A stretch of 5,366 nt of DNA, from positions 1-5,366 of the forward strand of contig JAPLGY010000674.1 in assembly GCA_026389955.1 (NCBI GenBank), in the 5' to 3' direction. Both the position numbers and the translations under genes were made by a program. Below, piece by piece: positions 1-5,366 of this stretch. The notes under the pieces were generated by a model that saw only the letters and a list, made by a program, of their open reading frames with translations, did no database searches and was not told the origin of the DNA. Within the stretch, counting starts at the first letter, position 1; every line of letters starts with the position of its first letter. Source of the stretch: Caldilinea sp. (GTDB lineage Bacteria; Chloroflexota; Anaerolineae; Caldilineales; Caldilineaceae).

Positions 1-491
1 AGCAGCCGGCCTTCCAGGATGACACCGGTCGCCAGCCCTGTGCCGATGCTGATGTAGGCCAGGTCCTGCTCTCCAGCCGGATTGTCGAAACGATAGACGC
101 CCAGGGTGGCCACGCGCACATCGTTGTCGATCACGCAGGGAACGCCGAAGCGGGCGACCAGCCGGTCGACCAGCGGGTAGTCGTACCAGTGCAGGTTGAC
201 GGCGATGCGCACAATGCCGCGGAGCGTGTCCTGCTGTCCTGGAATTCCAAGTCCGATGGCCGCCAGCGAGCGGCTGGGGTCTGTGTCCAGTGCCAGCGTC
301 TGCTGGATCGCCGCTACAATGCTGAGCAGCGTGGCGTCGGGGCTGCTGAGGTCGGTCGCTACGGTCAGCTCGCCGTGCGGCCGCAGCAGTTCATCGAGCA
401 GGACGGTTGAGACCGTGGTGCCCCCTACGTCGACACCGACCAGCCAGTAGGATGCAGAAGAGGAAGGTGGTTGCGGAACAGAATCTGTCAT
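1..491 (-). CDS. ROK-family sugar kinase (N-terminal part, cut by window edge)
   Basis: A reading frame on the minus strand starts at ATG (bases 491-489) and runs off the left edge, giving 163 residues of a protein that normally has about 300. Visible family marks, in order: the phosphate-binding motif DVGGTT at residues 21-26, GIPG at 82-85, the segment IDNDVRVA at 121-128 holding the usual catalytic Asp of the ROK fold, and the start of the second phosphate loop, ISIGTG, at 147-152. There is no helix-turn-helix domain ahead of DVGGTT (only about 15 Ser/Pro-rich residues), so this is more likely a kinase phosphorylating a hexose or related sugar in the cytoplasm than a NagC/XylR-type repressor. 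The zinc-binding Cys motif expected later in many ROK proteins lies outside the window, so substrate cannot be judged. No good Shine-Dalgarno site precedes the ATG. It is divergent from cobS. Family call firm; substrate unknown. Confidence 0.9.
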   Translation of the reverse strand, partial: MTDSVPQPPSSSASYWLVGVDVGGTTVSTVLLDELLRPHGELTVATDLSSPDATLLSIVAAIQQTLALDTDPSRSLAAIGLGIPGQQDTLRGIVRIAVNLHWYDYPLVDRLVARFGVPCVIDNDVRVATLGVYRFDNPAGEQDLAYISIGTGLATGVILEGRL

Positions 492-580
492 GGTGCAAGG
501 GTCGATCGGCTTGTGTGAGTTGGTGTTGGTATAGGGTCAATCGCTGTATATACCGCTATGATACATCGAAGGGGACGAAA
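492..580. promoter_or_regulatory. Divergent intergenic region with possible promoter for cobS and weak operator-like inverted repeat
   Basis: These 89 bases separate the ROK kinase (leftward) from cobS (rightward) and must hold both promoters unless either gene is read from elsewhere. The centre is AT-richer than the flanks. The best -10 candidate toward cobS is TATGAT at 557-562. The base stretch 17 bases upstream (GGGTCA, 534-539) is a poor -35. A second AT element, TATATA, lies at 547-552. TGTAT (545-549) and ATACA (561-565) form a 5-base inverted repeat with an 11-base spacer over the -10 candidate, which could be a repressor site but is short enough to be chance. No cobalamin riboswitch fits: the leader would be only about 20 bases. 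Placement of exact promoter boxes is tentative. Confidence 0.4.
569..576 (+). promoter_or_regulatory. Ribosome binding site of cobS
   Basis: AAGGGGAC sits five bases ahead of the ATG at 581. It decides the start: the frame is open further upstream to 407, but that extension overlaps the divergent ROK gene and the promoter region, has no such site, and encodes residues unlike CobS. Confidence 0.7.
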
Positions 581-1333
581 ATGCGAATCTCGTTGGCAAA
601 GGTCTGGAAGAATGCCGGCCAGGGCCTGTGGAGCGCTCTGGGGGTTTTGACCACTCTGCCGGTGCCCAGCCAGGGCTGGCAGCCCGACCGCCGGGCAGCC
701 GGCTGGTTTCCGGTGGTTGGGCTGCTGATCGGCGGGCTGTTGGCGGCGGCGGCGCTGCTGGTGGGGAGGGTGCTGCCGCCGCTGCCGACTGCGGTGCTGC
801 TGGTGGCGCTGTGGGCAGCGCTGACCGGGGCGCTCCATCTGGATGGGCTGGCGGACTGTGCCGACGGGCTGCTGCCGCCGGTCGGACGGGAGCGGCGGCT
901 GGAGATCCTGCGCGACCCACGTGTGGGCAGCTTTGGGGTGACTGTCACTGTTTTGGTGCTGCTGCTCAAGGTCAGCGCCCTGGCTGGGGCACCTCTGCCT
1001 GTGCTGCTGGCAGCGCCGGTGTGGGCGCGCTGGCTGCTCCTGCTGGCGGCCCGACGGCCAGCGGCCAGGCCGGGGGGAATGGCGGCACGCTGGGACCTGG
1101 CCTTGACCTGGCCGCAGCTGCTGGCAGCCGGGCTGCTGCCGCTGGCGGTGACAGCCATCGGGGGGAGCTGGCACTGGCCGCTTTGGCTGGCTGCACCGGC
1201 AGCCGGGCTCGCTGGATGGGGGGTATTGCGTCTGGCCGAGCGCCGGCTGGGCGATGTCTTCGGTGCTGTCGTCGAAACCAGTGAGGCCGTCTTTGTCTGC
1301 GCTGCCTGCTTGCAGCCGTTCCCGTGGACCTGA
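581..1333 (+). CDS. cobS: Cobalamin synthase CobS (adenosylcobinamide-GDP ribazoletransferase)
   Basis: The 250-residue product matches the family's usual length. CobS is an integral membrane enzyme that joins adenosylcobinamide-GDP to alpha-ribazole (or its 5'-phosphate), completing the nucleotide loop of adenosylcobalamin. Diagnostic sequence: GALHLDGLADCADGL at residues 83-97, the Asp-rich, probably metal-binding active-site motif of the family, and LRDPRVGSFG at 110-119, matching the family's RD-x-x-x-G-x-x-G element. Several hydrophobic segments follow the family plan (about 38-60, 70-85, 121-137, 138-157, 178-195, 198-215). The C-terminal element LGDVFGAVVETSEAVF (223-238) corresponds to the usual GG-x-TGD-x-x-GA...E motif, but the preceding Gly-Gly and Thr are replaced by Arg-Arg and Leu. 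No cobU, cobT, cobC or cobD lies in the window, so this copy is separated from its pathway here; it may serve salvage. It is convergent with the binding lipoprotein gene. Confidence 0.95.
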   Translation: MRISLAKVWKNAGQGLWSALGVLTTLPVPSQGWQPDRRAAGWFPVVGLLIGGLLAAAALLVGRVLPPLPTAVLLVALWAALTGALHLDGLADCADGLLPPVGRERRLEILRDPRVGSFGVTVTVLVLLLKVSALAGAPLPVLLAAPVWARWLLLLAARRPAARPGGMAARWDLALTWPQLLAAGLLPLAVTAIGGSWHWPLWLAAPAAGLAGWGVLRLAERRLGDVFGAVVETSEAVFVCAACLQPFPWT

Positions 1334-1352
1334 TCGGAACAGTCTGGATCAG
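1330..1352. terminator. Possible bidirectional hairpin between convergent genes
   Basis: CTGATC (1330-1335) and GATCAG (1347-1352) form a perfect 6-base stem with an 11-base loop. The two arms contain the TGA of cobS (1331-1333) and the opposing TGA of the lipoprotein gene (1349-1351), so transcripts of either strand could fold it. The stem is short, not very GC-rich and has no following T-tract on either side, so it is at best a weak terminator. With only 15 bases between the genes, no better candidate is seen. Confidence 0.25.
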
Positions 1353-2485
1353 CGTGCCACCTGTTGGAATTCGTCGTCTACGACCTGGTAAATCCAAATT
1401 TGAGGGTCAACCAGGTCCCCGTCTGGTTCGAAGCGCAGCGTATCGAGCAGTGTGTCAAAGCTGTGGCTGCGCAAGCTGCCGGTGACCGCGGCCCGTTCGA
1501 GCGAATCGGCTTTGCGCGCCGCTTCAGCCAGCACCTGCATGGCAACATAGCCGTTGACCGAATAGGTGTCTGGGTTGCGATATTCGACTGCCTGGTAGGC
1601 TTCGACCCAGCGGGCGTCGGCGACACTGCGTGGGCTGGGCGCAAAGGCGTTGACGTACATCCCTTCTGCCGTCCCGTTGGCTTCATCGATTGTGGCCCCC
1701 AGAAAGGCGCCGTCGCTGGCCAGCATGGGCAGGTTCACCCCTGCCTCGACCAGGGCGGCCCGCAGGTAGGGCGCCTCAATTTCGTACCCGGCGTAAAACA
1801 ACGCGTCAGGCACAACTTGTTGGATCTGGGTCACTTCTTCGCTGTAAAGGCTCTGCCCCTCCTCCACCTCAAGCTGCAAGACAACTCGGGCACCTCGCTC
1901 CTCCAGGTCGGTGACCAGGCTGGCGGCCAGCCCGCGGCCATATTCGGTGTTGTTGTGCAGCACGGCGACGGTCTTGGCCTGCAGCTGGTCGACCAGAAAA
2001 TCGGCGCTGACTCTGGCCTGGACACTGTCGTTGGCGTTGACACGAAAGAAATTGTCGTACTGGCGCTCGGTCAGGCTCTGTTCGGAGGCCGTCGCCGAGA
2101 GGACGACCAGAGGCAGATCACGGTAGACCTCCATTGCCGCCAAGGTCTGGCCGCTGTTGAGATGGCCGATCACCGCCAGTACGTTTTCGCCGCTGTCGAT
2201 CGCTTGGCGAACTTCTGCCGTCCGGCTGAGTGCCACTGCGCTGTCTGACTCGTCGTCCAGCGGGCGCACAACGACCTGGTAGCCCAGCAGGCCGCCGTCG
2301 TTGTTGAGCTCGGCTGCGGCCAGCCGTACCCCGCCCAGAATGGTCTGGCCCCCGTTGGCCTGAAACCCGCTCAGGGGGACAGCAACATAGACGACCACTT
2401 CGCCGCGTCCGGTGTTGCCGCCGCAGCCGGCGACTCCCAGGGCGACGAGCAAAACCATAAACCCCAAAAACAGCTTGCTGATCAT
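1349..2485 (-). CDS. Type-1 periplasmic binding lipoprotein (LivK / Peripla_BP_6 family)
   Basis: The 378-residue product is a lipoprotein with a bilobed ligand-binding fold like LivK-type receptors for branched-chain amino acids, amides or related small molecules. The start at ATG 2485 gives a clean signal peptide: Lys4, a hydrophobic stretch 5-19, and lipobox VAGC with the lipidated Cys at 21. The mature part opens with VAVPLSGF (34-41) and continues with LGGVRLAAAELNNDGGLLG (50-68), IGHLNSGQT (106-114) and SATASE (130-135), all in the order typical of the family; HNNTEYGRG (177-185) marks the second lobe, and the end (344-376) has the familiar dGDLVDPQIWIYQV-type strand. The frame is open upstream to 2746, but that part is the shadow of the preceding gene. 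The start overlaps the stop of the VWA gene in ATGA, and no clear Shine-Dalgarno site is present, so translation is probably coupled. It is the last gene of its operon and no permease or ATPase follows, which is odd for this family. Ligand unknown. Confidence 0.9.
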   Translation of the reverse strand: MISKLFLGFMVLLVALGVAGCGGNTGRGEVVVYVAVPLSGFQANGGQTILGGVRLAAAELNNDGGLLGYQVVVRPLDDESDSAVALSRTAEVRQAIDSGENVLAVIGHLNSGQTLAAMEVYRDLPLVVLSATASEQSLTERQYDNFFRVNANDSVQARVSADFLVDQLQAKTVAVLHNNTEYGRGLAASLVTDLEERGARVVLQLEVEEGQSLYSEEVTQIQQVVPDALFYAGYEIEAPYLRAALVEAGVNLPMLASDGAFLGATIDEANGTAEGMYVNAFAPSPRSVADARWVEAYQAVEYRNPDTYSVNGYVAMQVLAEAARKADSLERAAVTGSLRSHSFDTLLDTLRFEPDGDLVDPQIWIYQVVDDEFQQVAR

Positions 2486-4917
2486 GATGCATTGTCCGCA
2501 GATGGAAGATTCGGGCGGGAATCGTGTTGGTAGGTGTAGACTTCGTTGAGGCTGACGACCAGGTCGTCGATCCGTTTCACCTGTTCTTGGATGTCCGAGC
2601 GCAGCCGTTCGGCGCCGCCGCGGTTGATCGATTCGGCGTTGAGCAGCTGGATCTGGCCGTAAATGGTGGCCAGCGCAGTGGTGCTTTGATCCATCTGCAA
2701 CTGTGCCTGGCGCATGCGGGTGTCCAGCTCGCGCAGAGTCTGCCACTGGGCACCCTTGCTTTCGAGGACCTGGTCGAGCTGACGCTGGACGCTGCTGTTT
2801 TGTTCGCGCTGGCGCCGTGTCTGCAGGGTCTCCAGTTCCTGAGGAAGGGAGGCCCGTTCGCGCGCCAACAGGTCGTCGGCCCGGTAGGCGTCGACGCGCA
2901 ACGCCAGTTGGTAGATATTGCTGATCCAGTCGCTGAGCTGGTTGGCAGCATCTTCCAGCCGCTCTCGGATCAGCCCGGCTGGCTGGGCGCGCACCTGCAT
3001 TTCGATGCGTCGCTGATATTCCAGCGCCTCCTCCACCTCCGTGCGCAGCGACGAATCCTGAATGCGGGCAGGGTTGAAGCGTTCCTGGAAGACCGTCAGC
3101 AGCACCCGCGCGTTGGCTTCGGCGTCGGTCAGGCTGGAGTAGACGAGCAGCCCCAGCCCGGCCAGCCCGAGCAGCAGCCAGAGCTCGCCGGGCAGCCCCA
3201 GGTCAGCTTCGCTGGCACGGCGGTACTGGCCGCCGCCGATGCGGGCCATCTCTTCGAGTGTAGCGGTGTCGGCGTCCTCGCCGAACCCGATGGTGAAGAC
3301 GACGATCGGCAACTCGGGGGTGCCGGCCAGGAGACTGCGCAGGTCACGCAGGCTGCGCTGGCTCTGGTTTTCCAACCCATCCGTCATGACCACCACTGCG
3401 TTGATGGCGTCCGCCTGGTTTTCTTGCTGCAGCGCCGTAGTCGCAGCATAGACAGCATCGTTCAGGGCTGTCCCGCCGTCAGCGTTCATGCGGTCGATCT
3501 GCCGGTTGAGCTGTTGGCGTGCAGCATCGTCGAGCGTGGCCAGCTGCGTGTAGCTTTTGAGCTCACTGCCAAATTCGACGATCCCAACCCGGTCGCGGCT
3601 GCCGCGAATCTGCTCCAGAAACGATTTGAGCGCACTTTGGGTCGAGCGGAGCTTGGAACCCTCCATACTGCCGCTGGTGTCGACGACGAGATAGACATTG
3701 GTCGGACGCTTGGTGTAATACCAGAAATCGCTCACCACAGCGACCACTTCTGCCGGCGGCATCTGCAGCGTCGTCTGCGGTTGGCGCCAATCCACCCGGA
3801 TCGTGTCGGCGAAGGGGCTGCCAGGCTCGTCGAGCGCAATGCTCAGGTCGGCAGGGCGGTAGCCGGCCGCCAACAGCTGGCGCTGAGAGGGCTCGCTGGT
3901 CAGGTAGTCGGCAAACGATTGGAACGTTTGGCGCTGATTGGCGGTCACACCCGGTTCGTCGGGGCGCTGGCCCAGCTCGAGCAGAGCCAGCGGATGGTCG
4001 GTCCACAAGGTTCCCTCTGCCGGGTAGAGCGCCACCAGCTGCTGCTCCGGGTGCTGGCGATTCCAGTCGATGACCAGCCTCTCCTGGGCCACGAAGAGGT
4101 CGAGGAACTCGCGGCCTTGCTGGCGCAGCCGTTCGACCACCTGGTCTTCGTTTTCTCCGTAGAAACGGACGGTGCCTTCGACCGCTTGGACGTACGCCAG
4201 CGTGGCGGGGTCGGTCGCAGCAGCGACCGTCAGCCCGCGTGTCAGCCCGGCACCGGCATAAAACTCGGCCAACACAGCCAGCAACCCACTGGCATGTCGG
4301 GTACTGGCATGGCTCCATTTGAAATTGGGGTCCTGGGTGGCCCGCCGTTGGACATCCTGCCAGCTGACCGGGCGGTCGGGCCAGCCGAGGCGCAGCGCAA
4401 CATCCTCCCAGGCCGCCAGGACGATCGGGCTGACCGCGTAGCGAAGCTGGGTCCCGATGCGCCGCTGCGCAAGCGGGATCGCCGCACCCCCCTCGGGGGA
4501 GACGCTTTCGTCGCCCTCTGCCCAGCGTTGTTCCAGCTGCGCCAGCCAAAGGCTGCTGTCGGGCGAGATCGCCTGGAAGGGGGGATTGGACTGGTCCGCT
4601 GCCCCGACGAGTTCTTCGGGGTCGTAGGCGACCACCGTGACCACCAGGCTCTGGCCGTCTGCGGCACGCCGCCCCTGCTTGTTGAACGCCTCCGCCAGAT
4701 CGCGCAGAACTGGCGCCATGACCGGCGAGACCGCCACCGTCAGCTCGGCGCTGGTGGACTCCCAGCCAGCCGGCTCCGCGGAGTCCCAGAACGAGGTGAC
4801 AACTCCCCAGACCCACTGGGTGACAAAGACGGCAGCACAGCCCAAAAACCCCAAAAAGACGACAACAGCGATGGCGGCAGCACGTTGATTCTTGCGGCGA
4901 GGCAGAGGTCTGTTCAT
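2482..4917 (-). CDS. Membrane protein: periplasmic binding domain + VWA domain + second membrane helix + helical C-terminal domain
   Basis: An 811-residue protein of modular build. Residues 1-12 are basic, and 14-38 form a membrane anchor. From about 58 to 385 is a type-2 periplasmic binding domain of the kind seen in bacterial 'substrate-binding and VWA' proteins (LTVAVSP at 59-65, YAVSPIVLAAW at 160-170, AAGYRPADLSIALD at 350-363). From about 407 to 570 is a VWA domain with a complete metal-ion site: DTSGSM (413-418), Thr483 in GGTAL and Asp513 in MTDG. Then GELWLLLGLAGLGLLVYSSL (577-596) is a second membrane helix. Residues 597-794 are charged and helix-forming (TDAEANARVLL at 597-607 opens it) with heptad-like stretches, probably cytoplasmic. 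The start chosen is ATG 4917, preceded by AGGGGA; a GTG at 4935 would add six residues and overlap the upstream stop in GTGA. The last helix of the VWA domain seems replaced by the membrane helix. Likely role is a surface receptor, adhesion or assembly scaffold; substrate and partners unknown. Confidence 0.93.
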   Translation of the reverse strand: MNRPLPRRKNQRAAAIAVVVFLGFLGCAAVFVTQWVWGVVTSFWDSAEPAGWESTSAELTVAVSPVMAPVLRDLAEAFNKQGRRAADGQSLVVTVVAYDPEELVGAADQSNPPFQAISPDSSLWLAQLEQRWAEGDESVSPEGGAAIPLAQRRIGTQLRYAVSPIVLAAWEDVALRLGWPDRPVSWQDVQRRATQDPNFKWSHASTRHASGLLAVLAEFYAGAGLTRGLTVAAATDPATLAYVQAVEGTVRFYGENEDQVVERLRQQGREFLDLFVAQERLVIDWNRQHPEQQLVALYPAEGTLWTDHPLALLELGQRPDEPGVTANQRQTFQSFADYLTSEPSQRQLLAAGYRPADLSIALDEPGSPFADTIRVDWRQPQTTLQMPPAEVVAVVSDFWYYTKRPTNVYLVVDTSGSMEGSKLRSTQSALKSFLEQIRGSRDRVGIVEFGSELKSYTQLATLDDAARQQLNRQIDRMNADGGTALNDAVYAATTALQQENQADAINAVVVMTDGLENQSQRSLRDLRSLLAGTPELPIVVFTIGFGEDADTATLEEMARIGGGQYRRASEADLGLPGELWLLLGLAGLGLLVYSSLTDAEANARVLLTVFQERFNPARIQDSSLRTEVEEALEYQRRIEMQVRAQPAGLIRERLEDAANQLSDWISNIYQLALRVDAYRADDLLARERASLPQELETLQTRRQREQNSSVQRQLDQVLESKGAQWQTLRELDTRMRQAQLQMDQSTTALATIYGQIQLLNAESINRGGAERLRSDIQEQVKRIDDLVVSLNEVYTYQHDSRPNLPSADNAS

Positions 4918-4922
4918 TAGGG

Positions 4923-4928
4923 TCCCCT
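4923..4928 (-). promoter_or_regulatory. Ribosome binding site of the VWA membrane-protein gene
   Basis: Read on the minus strand, AGGGGA lies five bases ahead of ATG 4917. It resembles the site ahead of cobS (AAGGGGA, also five bases from its ATG). The alternative GTG at 4935 overlaps the upstream stop codon in GTGA but has no comparable site, so ATG is preferred. Confidence 0.6.
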
Positions 4929-4931
4929 GCC

Positions 4932-5366
4932 TCACTGCTTCACGTTGAGTTCAAACCAGCGCAGCAGCGCCAGCAGCGTCTCACGGTCGGGGCTCCGCAT
5001 CGCCGTCGTGCGTGGGACGACCGGCAAAACCCCACGGTCCGCCCACTGCGCGAACAGGCTGACGTCGTTGGCGTCGACCGCAATCGTAGGGTTGGCGGGG
5101 CGCAGACCGTAGGCAAGCGCTGCACTCTGCTGCTCGTCGCCCAGCAGAAAGCGCTGGAATTCGAGCGCCCCATTCTTCTGTAGAGCTGTCGTCTCTGGCC
5201 CCACCCAGACCGAAAACGGAAAGTCGAACCAGGTCAGATACTCCGGGTAGTAGAGGGTCAGCGGATCCTCCCAGCGGGTCAGAATGCCCTGCATGTTCTG
5301 GAGCAGATCACTTTCGAGAAGCTGACCGCCGTCGCCGACACTGTAGCCAAAGAGCGCAAAATCCTC
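4932..5366 (-). CDS. Type-2 periplasmic (solute) binding protein, C-terminal part, cut by window edge
   Basis: The frame is open from the right edge of the window to a TGA at 4934-4932, giving the last 144 residues of a protein whose start lies outside; an internal ATG at 5294 is not the true start, because the frame stays open and protein-like before it. The sequence is a paralogue of the binding domain in the next gene: YYPEYLTWFDFPFSVW here matches LYPAEGTLWTDHPLALLE there, and FLLGDEQQSAALAYGLRPANPTIAVD-like spacing here (in two halves, FLLGDEQQSAA and YGLRPANPTIAVD) matches YLTSEPSQRQL and YRPADLSIALD there. The protein stops right after this domain, so no VWA domain follows. Expected location is outside the cytoplasmic membrane, free or anchored by an unseen N-terminal helix or lipid. 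It precedes the VWA gene by 14 bases (or overlaps it by 4 if GTG 4935 is used), clearly the same operon. Confidence 0.82.
   Translation of the reverse strand, partial: EDFALFGYSVGDGGQLLESDLLQNMQGILTRWEDPLTLYYPEYLTWFDFPFSVWVGPETTALQKNGALEFQRFLLGDEQQSAALAYGLRPANPTIAVDANDVSLFAQWADRGVLPVVPRTTAMRSPDRETLLALLRWFELNVKQ

Noticed and set aside
407..580. Upstream extension of the cobS frame
   Set aside because: It overlaps the ROK gene and the promoter region, encodes residues unlike CobS, and the ATG at 581 has a good ribosome site and gives the normal family length.
561..580. Cobalamin riboswitch ahead of cobS
   Set aside because: The space between the likely promoter and the start is about 20 bases, far too short, and no B12-box-like sequence is seen in the 89-base intergenic region.
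556..1158. Long minus-strand and alternate plus-strand frames across cobS
   Set aside because: They are Ala/Pro/Arg/Ser-rich shadow translations of a GC-rich gene, with no recognisable motifs or ribosome sites.
2486..2746. Longer start for the binding lipoprotein
   Set aside because: The extra 87 residues are the shadow of the VWA gene's end and would bury the signal peptide and lipobox inside the protein.
4837..4842. Cys27 of the VWA protein as a lipoprotein attachment site (FLGC)
   Set aside because: Phe and Leu at -3 and -2 are poor for a lipobox, and the hydrophobic stretch continues well past the Cys, which fits a membrane helix instead.
2524..4920. A 798-codon open frame on the plus strand opposite the VWA gene
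   Set aside because: It is a shadow frame allowed by high GC and the codon pattern of the opposite strand. Its translation shows no domain order or signal peptide, while the minus strand has clear VWA and binding-domain motifs.

Overview
The window is high-GC bacterial DNA, fully packed with genes except for one 89-base divergent intergenic space. No RNA genes, insertion sequences, CRISPR arrays or phage genes are visible. The organism cannot be fixed from the sequence alone. The combination of a periplasmic-binding-domain + von Willebrand A (VWA) membrane protein, a lipoprotein binding protein of the LivK type and a stand-alone cobS would fit a filamentous Chloroflexota bacterium (Anaerolineae or Caldilineae type). 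That is inference from general familiarity with such architectures, not a search result.

Layout, left to right. (1) 1-491, minus strand: N-terminal 163 residues of a ROK-family sugar kinase, cut by the window edge. (2) 492-580: short divergent promoter region. (3) 581-1333, plus strand: cobS, the cobalamin synthase that makes the last bond of the B12 nucleotide loop, here without other cob genes in view. (4) 1334-1348: 15-base convergent gap with a small inverted repeat that includes both stop codons. (5) 1349 to beyond 5366, minus strand: an apparent operon read from right to left. It holds the end of a type-2 periplasmic binding protein, then an 811-residue membrane protein (binding domain + VWA domain + second membrane helix + helical C-terminal domain), then a 378-residue lipoprotein of the type-1 (LivK/Peripla_BP_6) binding family. 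The junctions are tight (17 bases or a 4-base overlap, and a 4-base ATGA overlap).

The operon is the most interesting part. It has three consecutive ligand-binding proteins, two of which share a recognisable paralogous C-terminal region, yet no permease or ATPase is seen and the operon ends at a convergent gene. The central protein would place a binding domain and an intact metal-binding VWA domain outside the membrane and about 200 residues of helical, charged sequence inside. That layout suggests a surface sensing, adhesion or scaffold complex rather than a plain importer, although transporter genes could lie to the right of the window. The ROK kinase and cobS appear functionally unrelated to the operon.
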